From assembly GCA_947579605.1 (NCBI GenBank), contig OX388324.1, forward strand, positions 20,715,746 to 20,779,745: a stretch of DNA of 64,000 nucleotides, read 5' to 3'. A model generated the notes under the pieces. It did not search any database. It had not been told where the DNA came from and saw only the letters and a list, made by a program, of their open reading frames with translations. This document shows, in pieces, positions 11,606 to 26,700 of the stretch; the stretch's first letter is position 1, and the number at the start of each line of letters is the position of its first letter. The stretch is from Athripsodes cinereus. Its lineage: Eukaryota; Arthropoda; Insecta; Trichoptera; Leptoceridae. Made by a program: the position numbers and the translations under genes.

Positions 11606-11683
11606 TGTCGCTGAGTTTCGAAATCCACTATAACACATTCACGTACATGTGTTATAGCGGATTTCGAAACTCATCGACACATA
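11602..11683. repeat. Palindrome, copy 2
   Basis: Same stem as 11079-11156 with a few changes ('atccactataacac' on the left against 'gtgttatagcggat' on the right). Confidence 0.8.
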
Positions 11684-11739
11684 TTATTTTTTTAATATAA
11701 ACTATATGGTTATACGATTCGTAAACTTTGTAAATTCAA

Positions 11740-11770
11740 ATATTTAATTTTCCCCTTATTCCTCTTCATT
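11740..11770 (-). terminator. Possible SMC4 poly(A) signal
   Basis: On the minus strand ATTAAA at 11748-11743 lies about 25 bases past the stop. A 3' UTR this short would be unusual; no better AATAAA was seen before the palindrome at 11683. Confidence 0.25.
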
Positions 11771-14700
11771 TCACACAACTTTAGTAGTGAGTTGATCTCT
11801 GATCTCCGTTCTCTCCACACCATTCTGTATAGTGACTGACTGCGTACAGTCGTTAGTCTTATAGATACCCACTAGCCTGTTAGCCATCTCAAACATGTTG
11901 TAACGAAGAGAAATGATTATAAACTGGGCATTCTTTGTTCTTTGCTGAAAGGGAAAATTATAATAAATATTGTAAAACAATTTCAAATTATATAAAACGA
12001 TCTCAGATTATATAGAACAATCTGAAATTTTATAAAATAATCTCAAATTATATATAAAACAATATTTCAAAACCAACCAGACACCTCGATTGGAGAACCA
12101 TATTTACACAATGTAACATTAAGCAAAATGCAATCGGAAGTGAGAAAGCGTCTCAACGCTTACTTATGTACACAAAACAATCTCAGAATTTATAAAACAA
12201 CTTCAAATTATATTAAACAACATGAGATTTTTTTATCGAGATGGAGAGCACAATGTGAAGGTTTATTACATGCAGCTGGTCTGCTGGCTACCCCACTTGT
12301 GGGATATGCCACGATGGTGTAATAGAATCTCAAATTAGTTGCTCCAGTAAGATTTTCTGATAGCAGAGTTTTGAACTTTCAATAAAAAATTGTGTGTTTA
12401 AATCCAGCTGCCAACTTTCTCTGTCTCAAAACATATTTCTCACATACTATGGGAGTATTTCGATTTGTAATTAATTGTTTTCAAAATAAAAATAATAATT
12501 TCATTAATTGTATCGGCATTTACTTTGTAACACTTCATTTTAAATTATCAAATAAAATAAATATTTATTATTTTTGTTTCGTGTTACTGTTGAGTAAGAC
12601 TAACGCACGACCGGTTTCGCGGACTCCGAGTTCGCATCATCAGGTGATGATGCGAACTCGGAGTCCGCGAAACCGGTCGTGCGTTAGTCTTACTCAACAG
12701 TAACACGAAACAAAAATAATAAATATTTATTTTATTTTATCGCATCAGAGATGCGATCGTTGAGAAGAATGGTTGGTAAAACGCTGCGTGATAGAGTGAA
12801 GAATGAGGATATTAGAAGAATGAGCGGATGCAAGAAGACTGTTGTGGACAGAATGCGTGTAAATAAATTGAGATGGTTTGGTCACGTGGAACGAATGAAA
12901 GAGGAAAGAATGACAAAGAGGATATACTTATCTGAAAGAAAGGGTGTGAGGAAACGCGGGCGTCCGAGAACCACGTGGCTTGATCACGTGGATCAAATTC
13001 TCAAGGACGGCCGCGTGTTGAGTAAGAGGAACCGACGTGCGTGTATGAGGAACTGTATGAATGTGGAGGAAGCGAAGGAAGTGTGTAAAGATAGATCTGT
13101 TTGGCGTTCCGTTCTCTCTGCCTACCCCACTTGGGACACGGCGTGAAGGTATAGTATAGTATAGTATAGTATTTTATTTTATTTGATAATTTAAAAATAA
13201 TAAGTTCACTCACCTTGATATAGTTGGCAACAATGGAGACATTCTTAAAATCTAAGGCCGCGTCAATTTCATCCATCACATACAGCGGGGTAGGCTTGTA
13301 GTAGTGCAAGGCAAACACCAGTGCCAGAGAACTGAGGGTCTTCTCACCACCAGACAGATTGGAAATGTTCTTCCAGGATTTGTTGGGTGGGCGGACACTG
13401 TAAATGATAAAATAATACAGTTAGAACCACTTCACACTGTTCTAAATAAAATTATATCTAATTTCATTTATTTTATAAGGATTTAATACGTAACACTTTC
13501 GAGACATTTTGAATGTTTTATGTATTCCACAATGCACCTCCGTTACCTGATTATTTTAAAAGCGATCGATTTTGGTAAACCTTTACTAGTATTGTATCGC
13601 TCGTCAATGGTAAAGGTTTACCGAAATTGAAATTTAAATTAAATAATCAAGTAACAGAAATGCATTGTGGAATACTCAAAACATTAAAAATAATTTTCTA
13701 CCTACACCATTTCGAAATCTATCAAAAATGGGATAACCCATAGACTAACTGCATTCAATAGAAATACAAGTTCTCTTCTCCGTGTCAATAAATATTAAGA
13801 ATTTCAAGATGGGTAGCAAATTTTATATCCTAAATTGACTATGTTATGAATAATGCCTACCATTTACAGGACACTCGAAAACTTACAGAAAAGAGAGAGA
13901 GTCCTATTTTTCATCTCGATCAACAGCCATGAGGTATGCTACCCATAATGAATACTTATTTCTATTTAGTGCTATGAGGATAACCTGCATGGTTTTTACA
14001 CCCAGTGGTTACCCCACTTATGAAATATGCTGTGATGGTATAAAGCAGTGTTCCGCAAACTTTTTGTGTTCAAGGTACACTTATCAAATCAAGAAATTTT
14101 AGAGGTAGGTACACCAAAGAAAAAAGCAATGTTTATTTAACAAAACGCCTCATTCTTATAGCTCTCAGCTATTTTTAGGTGTAGTTTATTCACAAAACTT
14201 TTTTCCGCGGCACATAAACTGATGACCACGGTACACCAGTGTGCCGCGGCACACGCTTTGCGGAACACTGGTATAAAGAAATAAATTTATACATATTAGC
14301 AACAGAAATAAGTAAATACCTGAAGACAATGCCCTCTGTGAAAGGATCTAAAGAGTCCACAAGTTCCAACTCCGCATCTCCCCCCAAAGTTATCATCTGG
14401 TACATCTCTTTAAGTTTGGCTGTGATGGTATGGAACCCAGCCAGGAACTCTGTGTGCCTCTTATGTCTCAGATCGTCGTGCAGTTTTCTGGCGTCGTTCC
14501 TTCTCTTTGTTATCTCCTCCAACTCCTCAGCACGCTTCAGGTAGATCTCCTCCTTGGCTTTGTATTCCTGGAAAATAGACATAAAAAGTATGAGCACTAT
14601 ATAATTTAAAAGAACAAAAAAAACTGTTATCTACAGTGGCTCCCTCAATCCACAAAGCAATATACAGTCCTGAGAATAGAATAGGGAATGACGAAAAGTA

Positions 14701-17700
14701 ATATAAATTTATATTTGTCACCCTCAGATTGAGATCATGAACCTCAGCAATGAGGAAGTCTACGAGATATATACACCACTTAGTGTCATAAAAAATATGA
14801 TGTTCAACATTATCTTATGACTGCTGAATCAAAAATATTTAATATCATGATGTTCACCCCATGGAGAGCCCCATAAAGAATAGGTTTCCCGCTCTTTTAA
14901 TTTTTTAAGCCCCCTATAAAAGGCAGGTGTTCGAATAATTCTGAATGTCTTAGTTTTTTGTTGGCACAAAGAGAACAGCTTGCATGTTTATTACATGGTC
15001 TGCTGGCTACCCCACTTGTAGGATATGTCATGATAGTGTAGTAGTAGTTGATTTTTTTTTTCAAGTATTATCCTGTTACATTAAGACACAGGAAAAGTTG
15101 CAGAAATAAATTATTCTTACCTGTATAGCTTGCAGATTAGGTTTCTGCTCTCCAAGTCTCTCCTCTTGTATTCCCACTTTGTTCTGCAGCTCTTCCACCT
15201 TGAGAGCTTCCAGTTCCTCTTCAGAATACTTGCACAGAGGTGCTTCTGGCTCCTGACCGGCTATGGGGACAGATTCCAAGACCAAACTGGACAACTAAAT
15301 GTAACAAATTAAAGATCAATTCAGAATTTCAATTGAAAGATCCCAGATTTAAATCCTCTTGTTGCCAATCCACTCCACTTTCACAACACAAGTATCTTGT
15401 TATTGTGAGAGTGTTTGAGCCCCTTATACCAGCAATCCTATTGCTGTTTGGGGATTACAATTTTTTATTGTTATATTTAATATTATGTGTACAATAACTC
15501 ACCATGTTTATATTTACTTTACTTTACTTTTAATAATAAATTCTTTAATAATAAGAGATGATTTGAACAGGAAGATGGTTTCTTCCTAATACTCTCGAAT
15601 GAAGTGTTGAAGGACAAATGTAATAAGAAAATAATCAGTACTCCTTACCTCCCTATTCCATCCAGGAATCTTCCCTTTAAGATCATCTATGACTTTATCC
15701 ACTTTGGATATGTTGTTTACAATCTCCAGTCGCTCTCCTTTGAACTTATTCTCCTCCTTTACCAACTTGCCAATCTCTTCCTTCAGACCGGAGAACTCTT
15801 GAGATCCTTCGGAGATTGCCTCTGTTACCTGCACAAAGATTTTAATAATGAGTTCAATTTGACACGGAAGATTCCATGGTTAAAAGAAATACCAAAAGTC
15901 GGACATATTGCATATACAACTTCTTCCAGCCAACCAGGATACTGGATAATTTATGAAAAAGAATAGAAGACTATGATTAGAACTAATAAAAAGGTAAAAT
16001 GACAACATACCTCATCAAGTTGTTTCTCCATCAGGACTCCATCATTTGCCAGAACTTTCTTCTCTTCATTCATAGCCTTTAATTTCTCATCCAAGTCTGC
16101 TAACTCCTTCTCCATTTGGTTAATCTTCTCCTTTGATTTCTTGGCATTCCTATACAGGCAAAAATAACGACATACAGAAAAAAATCTCAGAAAACATTTA
16201 TGAAAAGTTTTTATCCTTTTGTCTTTCACAAAAAATTCAAAATATGTATTGGAATCCCCAAATGTTGATTTAAGCGTTAGAAAGAACCTTACTAAAGCCT
16301 TTGTATGGAGCATTCTGCTATATGGTTGTGAGACGTGGACCATCAGCAAGAGTGAAAGCGGACGGCTGGCAGCCTTTGATATGTGGTGCTACAGACGCAT
16401 GCTGAAGATTCATTGGTAGGAACACATCGAAAACGTAGAAGTGTTAACCAGGGTAGGCGAAAAAAGGCAACTCCTTAAAAGAATCAGCCAACAACGAGCT
16501 AACTGGATTGGGCACAACATCAGGCACCCAGGACTGCTCATCGCTATCGCGGAAGGTAGGACTGAAGGCACAATGGCAGAGGCCGACCGAGAGACGCGTA
16601 TATGGACCAACTGAAGAGGGACATGAATTGTGGCTCATACATAGAGCTGAAGAGACTGGCTGAGAATAGATTGTAACTCCTTATATATATATGTAATAAA
16701 TATTTTTGAATGTAGTACCTCTGACTGGTAGAAATAGCCACCTTGAGTCTAGTGACTTCAGCATTGACTTTATCCATCTTCTTAACCAGCTCATCCACTT
16801 GTTTCTGTAAGTTCTTCACTTTGCCACCAGCCACTTCTACAATCTGAGAGTGTATCTTTTGGACTTCTTTCTCCACCTGGAATCACACACATACATGATC
16901 AAAACAAAGAATAAAGAAGAAAACAAGTACATACCACCACGTCACTTCTCTTATGGGGTAGGGAAAAGGGAAGAAGCGCCACTCACTCCTACTGATTTTA
17001 AGATATCAGCACTTTCATACTCCCTTATTTCAAACATACTCTCTCCTTCATTCCTTCATCATTCATTCACTCCACATGACAAAATCAACACAATTTATTT
17101 ACACGCATCCTATCTACAAAACTGATGATATTATTTATACTTACTTTCTCAGAATCCACTCTGGCCTTCTCATACTGCAGATCAGCTTCCTTAAGAACTT
17201 TCTCCAACTCGGACTTCTTCTTGGGATCCACAACACTCTTACCCATCTTGGCTGTTTGGTCTTTTAATTGATTCTGGAAAAAAAAACAAATAATTAACAA
17301 TTATTATTTCCTCTCAATCACATAAATCAACTTTAAGTAAAATTTTGCACATTTAAAATTTTATATGAAGTAGTTTTAGCAAGAATTCTTTTTGGTGACT
17401 AAATAATCTTTCATTTTAGTGAAAAAAAAAATATTCATGTGATGGCCATAGTAAAGGATCCCGATGGTACAATCTAAGAAACTCAAGCAGAAGATCCGTG
17501 GTTTGAATTTCACTACTGATCTAGTACTCCACATTCACAATATAAATTATTACTTAGTGCGACAACATTCGGTAATTTGTATTTGAGTTTAATAGAAAAA
17601 CATTTGCACAAATCTGAGCTTTTAGATTTGTGAAAAAAAACTACTTAAATATTTTTCTCAAAAACAGCTGTTGATCACATCAGATATTTTAAATACAATA

Positions 17701-20700
17701 GAAAAACAAAATTTAGTTTTTGAAAATAGGCATGTTACATAAATTAATACCTTCAACAATGGTCCCTGTTCCACTGCACTCTTGTATTCTGCTTCTAGTC
17801 TGCATTTCTCATTCTTCATCTGGTTGATATCTCTGGTTAGACTCATTATCTTGCTCTCCAACTCAGGAATGCAGGTACGAAGCTCTTTCATTCTAATAAC
17901 AAAAAATAAGACAATTTTCAGCGATTGGTCATTCATGTATTAATATAATACTGAAATAACGGCCAATATTTAAAATATCACTAAAAACTAATCAATAATT
18001 AAGTTCTGATTGATCAATAACAATAACAAACTGTGATCAGTCATTAATTATGACAAACATTGATTGATCGCAACACCCCCATCAATCACTCATATAAATC
18101 ACTTATTGTAACCTACGTTGATAAGTCACTAATTGTAACAATCTTTGATCGGTAATAAATTAACTATCTGCATTCATTGGACACACAAGTCATTTTCTCT
18201 GTGGCCACAAAATTAAGGATGAGTGGTACGAGTAGTGGTATCAGTTATATATCTTTTGTTTAGGTTTGCCACTCATCCTGATAGTTCAAGACAATTAATC
18301 CATTGTGGAATATAATATATTTGTTGTTACCTCTCCAACAAGTCGGCTAGTTCTTCCTCCTGCTGTGCAATGAGTCTAGGATCTACCTCACAGCTGTTCT
18401 GTTGCACTGTCTGTCCCATACGACCTCTCATAGCTGTCTTACCTCCTCCAGACATTGTACCTGAATACACACAACAAAGCAACACATTATGTAAGTCAGG
18501 ATTTTAAATTACAACTCCTTTTTACCCTTTAGTTGAACTCTTCTCAGCAGCACATGGTGGAAGCAAACTTTTTTAATTCATAACAATTCTGCAGCAATTG
18601 ACTCGTCTCTTTCAAAAACATTTCTAATGAAATTATATCTTTATCGTAAGAATGGTATGTTGTGGAAAAAAAGTCATCGAGAACCTTGCAGATAGAAGAT
18701 AGTGCTCATTTTAGCTAGCTGTCATTGGACATTCTCAAAATATAAACCTATCAGGACTAAGCACACAAACATCATATCAAAGCATATTTATAAACTGATA
18801 GTGTGATGTATGTACAAGCTTCAAACAAATCTTTCTCTATTGGTATATTCAAAGAAAAGGGACATTTCACAATCAATATAACTGCTAATGTATTATATTT
18901 GATATTGTGCCAACATTACTTTTAGATGTACTAATAAATAAATAAATAATTTTCAACAAATAACGGACCTGCTATTTCTATGACATCTCCGCCAAGGGTG
19001 ACCACACGATATCTCACTCTGCCGAAAGATATTCTGGTGGCCTGGTCTAGATCCTTAGCAACCAAAGTATCTCGCAGGGCGTAGTAGAAGGCTGGACGCA
19101 CTCTCTCATCGCTCACTCGGATCAAGTCAAAGAGGCGCGGAGCATTTTCTGGACTGGAATCAAAATGCAAAATAGTATTATCTATTCGTTTTGTGTATAT
19201 TTGTATGTGTAGATCATTGTGGTGGAGTGCTGCAAAAATGTTCTAAGGGCAAAAAACTGGACATCTTGGAATCTCTAGAAATTAAAAATTATAAAAACTT
19301 AGTAAATATTCAGCAGCCCCAATTAACCTCACCACTACTTTTGTTCCTAGACCCACCGTAGAACTCGTCACCTCCACCCTCCACACACCCTCTACCAACT
19401 GTAACCACTCCTTAGATTTTAATTATTATATGTCCTTTAATTTTAAATTTAGTATTGTATTGTTACTGATGATGACTACATTGTAGTTGAAAACGTTTTA
19501 ACAAATCAAACCAATCCTTATAGTGGAATGAAACAGTGTTTAATTTTAAATATAATCTTTTACTAATTAAATAATGACTTACGTAGTAATCTTCTTATTG
19601 CACTGTTGCCTAAGATGTTCCTGTTTCTCCAGCACTATAAAGGTGGCGCGCCCCACATTATGGTCTCTGAGGTACTCAATGCATTTCTGTGCTGTATCCA
19701 CTGTGTCCACAACAATGTTGTCCAAAGGACCACAGCATGTGGATATAGCCACGTCGTATTTTCCGTCAATGGCACCAAGATCACCCTACAAAGAAAAACA
19801 TAAATAAGTGCTTACAATATACTCCAATTAAGTTGTTTGAAGAATAACGGTTTGAAATTATAGATTAAGGTTATTTCAGACAAAGGTTTTTTGGGTTATT
19901 TTTACCAGAAATATTAGTTACAGTTGAGATCAAAAAAAAAACTTTAAATTACAATCATTGCAAAAAACATATTTCAAAGTTTAATAAGAATAGTATGTAT
20001 ATTAAAGATAGTGGAGTACCTCATTACTAAATTGAATATGTTATTATCTTGTCCAAAAGTATAGACACACACAGAGTTCAATGAAAAGAAAAACATACGT
20101 TAGGAACTGCATAAATGAGATGGAAGCAAAAGAAGCAGCAGAAATCTTTTCTGCCAACCCCGCGAGAGAAGCGGCATGATTGTCTTGTATATATCTATTC
20201 ATTCATTCATCACCCTCAACGCTCCTCTCGGGAACACAGGGCAGAAACCAGCCTTCTCCATTCAGAGCGTCTCTGCGCCAGTCACCTATTCCAATGACAT
20301 TCCCTACGCTCTGATGTTGTCATAGGAACAGTGTATTGTGAAAGAGGGACGCCAGGGCCGACGGAACCCTTGCGGACGGAAGAACAGTGCTCTTTTAAGC
20401 CAACTATCATTGGGCATTCTCAGAACATGTCCCAGCCTGGACCACCATCTCTCCTGTATTACGAAGATAACAGGTCTGTATCTATATACTCACCAATCTC
20501 CCAAATATTCCAGGCAATCTCCCATTATGTTTTTGTCCAATAAGAGAGTCCAGTACCCTTCCCTTGGACTTATTGGCATTCATTGATTGTTTAGATTCTT
20601 CCAACTGTCCTCTCAGTGTTCTCACTCTGCCTCCGATCTCGGTATCTTCCGACTTCAGTTCTTCAAACTCTTTCTTGGCAGCGTTCAGAGCTTTCTCTTT

Positions 20701-23700
20701 GGTCGGGATTGAAGAACTCAATTCAGAGAGTCGCCTAGAATTTTAAATAAAAACACATACAAAAATCTATCCAAGTATGTGGTAGTCAGTGAACTAATCA
20801 CATGGAATAAATATTATTTTATTTATTTATTTATTCATTCTTTACTGTACATTGATCACAATACATAAAAAAAAATATTCTAATTAGATTATAATCAATA
20901 TACAGAGGATGAGTTTATCGCGAAGACACAATCTATTCCAACTAACCCAAATTATTTCTATGTCATAAAAAATAAGACATTCAGAATGGGTGACACACCT
21001 CATGACTGCTGAATTAAACATTTTAAATGTCTTACAAAGCATGTTTTAGCTTTTTGTTTTTTTTTTATGTGGCTTTTACATTAGAAACAAAAACACATGA
21101 CACCTATTCTATTCTAGTGACACCAAAGGGGAAAAGTTGAAACGGTAAAATCTTACTTTGATTGTTTAGCATTCATGAAAGATGAGATTTTGTATAGAGG
21201 GTATTATTTTTTTACATCACACTGATTATTATTATTGCTCATAATATACTCACGCCTTTTTCTCCTGCACATCTATACTATTCTTCTCCACAGCCTCCTT
21301 GAGTTGTTCCATCTTATTCTTCTCCTTCTCTTCACTACTCACGTATAACTTGAGCTCCGACTCGGCCAACTTATACTGCTGCCTTCTGTCATCTTCCACT
21401 TTCTTCAGTTCAATCAGTTTCAACTGCACTTTGTCTTTTGATTCTTGCAAAACTTTAGTCTCTTCCCTAAAAATAAAATTGTAGTGAGCAAGCAACACTG
21501 GATAGTATTCTTGTGGTCAGCTGGTATGACGTCAGGAATTGAATTCGACAATCTGACAAGAGTTATCACAACTTTTTATCATTCGTATTTTCGCTGCCTA
21601 GCTGACCACACGTACTCTTTAGTTTTTCTTTGTATAACTTTTCATTGTAACATTAACTGTAGTATTTCAAGTAAATTATTTAAAATATAAATTCTCTTTT
21701 GTTATAACCGTGAGTTTCATTGGAAAGTATGGTGAGTAGAAAACCTTTCTTTTTTTTTTTTTTTTTAACATACATAGACAATTCACACAGATCGAGCTAG
21801 TCCCAAACTAAGATGAATCTTGTATTATGGGTACTAACACGACGATACACATCTTATCTCGACAATCCTTCAAAGGATTCTCTCTTTTCACAACCTTCAG
21901 ATCTGGAGTCAATCTCTCTTTACAATCTATCTTTATATTGGTATCTTACACATATAACCTCTCATATTACTTCAAAATAAATAAAATTAACAATTTTATT
22001 TCAAGATTAATTAAAACCTACCAAATAAAAGGGGATATTCTGCCAAATATCTAAGCCAAAAAAAACACAATTATATTTATTTATGAATAAAACATATAGT
22101 AGCCAAAATAACATTCACAATAACAATACAATGTACTTGAAAGTATGCAATGTCCAATTTTGCAAACAAAATATGTCTATAAATGCATTGAGATGCCTGA
22201 TACCTGATACTGCTCATAACTGTCTCCAGTTCAGCTTCCTTAGCCTCCTTCTGTCCTGCTAACTTCTCAGATAGCTGCCCACACTCCTTGATATCTCTGT
22301 CACTCTTCTCGGGAACCTATATAATACAACAAAACAAGTTAAACATGATTTTTACAATCAACTGGATCTTTCACACCTGCAGATCGTCATGCCCAAAATT
22401 TAATGTCGGATCTGCAAAATTATCATTTTACAGGAGAGCGTAATAAAGGGGAACAAATGCATTATTTAATTATTCATGATAACAGAATTGAATTTTTTTT
22501 CACTTTTTTACATTATTATGATGTTATTATGAAACAAGTGATATATTAAAAATGTTAGAAATAAATATGTCAAAGTTATTTTGGTAAAATCTGTATATTC
22601 GACATTACATTTTTAGCGTGACGATATGTGAACATAAATCTCTAGATTAGTTATGCAAAAAGTGCATTGTTGTCTATGCACAAGATTCCCAATAGTCTAT
22701 TCATATCTATTCATACCATAACAATTTTATTTGTAAATTACTTTAAAACCAAATTCAATATATATTTATTTGTAAAAATGTTTGAAATATACTTCAAAAA
22801 CAAATTCTCCTTTGATTAAATTTAATATTACCTGTTCCAACTCAATGAGCTTTCCTTTCTCCTGTTCTAGGACCCCCTGTATATTCTTCTTTCTCTTATT
22901 GGTTTGTGTAACGTCAGCCTGCAGGGCCACATCTCTGGATTTCATTTTCTTCATCATCTCATTCAATTCCTCTTTACGCTGTTCCAACTTCTCAAATTTC
23001 CTGAGAAATAACAAAAATAAATAAGTGTTGTCTAAAAAAACACCATAATCAAATTTTTAGAAACCCAATTAGCAATAATATTAAATTTCATTTGAAACTA
23101 AATAAACAATAATATTTTATTACAGTTGAAACTCATCTAATGCATAAAGTGAATTTCGATCGACAATTGAGTTTCGATCGGTCACTAGAAATAACAGTAA
23201 GACAATAAGAAACAAATGAATATAACTTATAACTCACTTAGTTCCCTGCACGAGGATGGCTTGTTTCTCGTCCTTCACTTTCTTTAACTCACCCATCTTC
23301 CCGTCCAACTCATCCAGGCTGTCTTGATGTTTCTTTCTATCCTCGCTTACTGTACCAATCTTCTTGTTAGTCGTATGACTGAAAAGAAAAATAACTACAA
23401 TGTTTTTGGGAGGGAGTGATGGAGTATGCTCAAGATGGTTTCAATAAGATTAGTGTTTGGTTAAATGAAAATATTTTGACACTTAATGCATCTAAGACAA
23501 ATTTTATTTGCTTCTCAATAAATAAGCGTGGCTTACCAAAAAAGAACACAATTACTATACGCTATCATCAGTGCATCTTTGATTCTTCTGCGGATAAAAA
23601 TTCACTTCCACAATGTATACAATGTGAGGCCTTGAGAAGATGCAATAGCTTGAAGTACTTGGGTGTTCAAATAGATGAAAAATTGAAATTGAGAGAACAC

Positions 23701-26700
23701 ATAACCTATCTAACAGGACGAGTGAGAAAACTGGTGTATTTTTTTAAAGAGCTTAGACGGATCTTAGGACCTCAACATATTAGGATGATCTACTTTTCAC
23801 TCTGTTACTCGTTGATTAACTATGCCATATTAGCATGGGGGTGGAGTGGCTAAAACAATATTGGATCCGGCTTATAAGGCGCAAAAATTAATAATCAAGG
23901 TTATGTTCAATTTAGAGTACACATACCCAACCCAACAACTGTATGAAAAATCAATGCTATTGAATGTCAGGTAAATTTATATGATAAGATTGATGATGGA
24001 AGTTGGTAAAAATGTAAAATCTATGGACATGGTTCCACAAAATAGGTATACGAGGCAAATTGGAAATCTTGCGGTGCCACAAGTGTCGACCTCATTTATG
24101 AGGCGTTTCCACACATTTCTCGGGCCAAGACTCTATAATACTGTACTACAGAGGATTCAGGGTACAGAAGGGAGTGTTATGACGAAGACTGTGATTTACT
24201 CTTTTCTCCTCAATTTGGGACTGGACGAGTCTGAGAGTCTGCTGTGTAGCATTCCGATGTGAAGCCTTTTTTCTTTTTTGATTATGTCAATTTTTGTTAT
24301 TTTTTATGATATTTTTTTTTGTAGTTGTTATAATAATAATATTACCTCGATACGGGTGCAAATCCAGTGAGGTAATATTGAGTTCATAAATGTGAATTTA
24401 AATAGTGAAAAATTGTTATACTCTGTTCTGTAAATATTTTTTTGGTAAATAAAATTATTCAATTTATAATTTTATATTTAAAATAAAAATCAAAAAGAAC
24501 ACAATATGTGGAGAGAAACATGCACTAATGAACAAAAGATGGTGAAAAGAGTTCAATTAACCACCGCATAAAAGAGCATTTTTAGGGGGTTTGTTCGGTT
24601 ATTCCAAGATGGTTGATATTGTATTCTATTCTATTTTTCTCAAGGCCATCCACTCGTTTGCGAGTGATTTAGATTTAGGTTGATATTTTGTTTAAAAAAA
24701 TTATAATTTTGATGGGAAAAATGTAAAGGTCTTTCATTCAAAACATCAAAACCAAAACTTAATCATTCCAAAACACTTGAAAAACAGACAGATTAGCAAT
24801 ACTGTAAATATCCAAATATCTTCTCCATTTCCTTTACTAAAACTCATTCCAGAATATTACAATCTTTTGCATCTCTAATTGAAAGTGTGACGAAACCCAA
24901 CCAACAACAAACAAACCGCCTCAATAAACTTACATATATTTCTGTATAAGTGTATTCCTGGCCCTGGTAAGGTTATTCATAACATTGAGTTGTGTCAGAG
25001 CTTCCCTCATGGGCCCCTCTAACTTCTGCTTCTCTCCCTCTACCAGCCTAACCCGGTTCAACTTCTCTTTTCTCGCCTCTGACAGTTCTTCTACTCGGAC
25101 TGATAATTTCTCTATTGGTTCCTGCAATCATTATTTATCATTGTAAATTATTACTCTTCTACAATATATATAGAATATCACTATTATCCAATAAAGTTTT
25201 AAGCTGCACCCAGGAAAAACAACACATTTCATAAAATGCGTTTTTACTCGAAGTCATTGTTTCTGAAGTTTCTAATGGGATATTGGAGATTAAGAAATCT
25301 ATAACAAAAAAAATTATAAACATACTTACCTATGTGTGTAATATCAGATTGTATATAAATTTAATACACAAAACTATCAAATATAAAGCTTGTCCAATTA
25401 AGTTAACGGGCGACATACTACTGTTTCTTCTGTTTTATACACCTTAATGATAGCTTCATATTTTTTTTATAATTTGTTGAAATGTATAGGTTGTATGCTG
25501 TAATGTCAGCCGATGAAAACGATAAAAATTGTATTAAATAGATAGAATAAATAAGATACCTTGAATCTAGAAGTGCCGATAATATCTTCCAAATACTCCA
25601 ACATTCCTGTTTCATGTTCCGTTGGACCTTTTGGTTTCATCATAGCAATCTGTTCAACTTCACCTTGCAGAATTAAAAATCTGTTGTGATCCAAATCGAT
25701 ACCATGAGATTTCAAAACTTTTGACACTTCTTTAAACTGTACTCGTTTGCCGTTTAAAGTGTAAAATGATGAATTATCTTTAAACGCAGTTCTAGAGACG
25801 ACGAGTTCTGTATTTGGGACGACTTCATAACCATCATCGCTTCCTTCTTTATCTAATATCTGGACAAAATGCACCGCGACCGTTGCACTGGTAACATTTG
25901 GAAATTTTTTAGAAGAATGTAATAAGACTGATATTTTCTTTGATCTGATTTTTGTAGCTCTGTACCCAAACACAAACAACATAGAATCAATGACGTTACT
26001 TTTTCCACTTCCATTAGGACCGATAATTGCGGTGAAACTCTGGAAAAATAACATGCAATGAAAAATGTTTACAAACTTTGTGTTCAAGTGGTTTTGTTCA
26101 ATAAAACCAATCAGATAATCAATCGATGAGAATGATTTTTACACAATACAACAAAACTTTACATAATATAATAATAATAATAAACACTTTATTTAAAAAA
26201 AAAAGACTTATTAATTAAAAAAAATAGACCATTGAAGGGGAAAAAATCATCCGAAAAGATATGAGCTTCATGCTTAGATATAAAAAAGGAAGCAGAAAAT
26301 GTGTAAGTCGTAGGATTCCTTGAATGATGGGCATTTTAGTTCCATACAGAATTTATTGATGAATTTATATTTTCTCAGATCAAAATAAATCCAATGCAAG
26401 CCTCTGCACTCTGCAGCCGATCCAGTTAAGCACTCAGTGCATCTACGGTGTCTAGTAAAGCACAGTCTGCATAGAAGAGTATTGGTAGTAAATAGGCCAA
26501 AGTCATCATTTGTTTTTAAATACAATGGGAAGAAGTGAGAAAGGCAACCCAACACTTTGAAACTGGCTCTATGCTGGCTTGGTAAATACAAATTTAGTGA
26601 CATGGTGTCGCATGAAGTATAGTATCTCTGGCCATACACAAAATATGTACCTACTTATGATTTTATAATTCAAAAAGATGTAAAGAGGAACATTTTATAA

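Noticed and set aside
13001..13318. SMC4 exon 19 reading on to 13001
   Set aside because: The SMC4 sequence stops at the GT donor after 13214; the continuation is intron and antisense LINE.
26274..26639. 121-codon minus frame as an extra SMC4 exon or nested gene
   Set aside because: The SMC4 frame joins perfectly without it, and the downstream (ATT)n tail points to a retroelement end.
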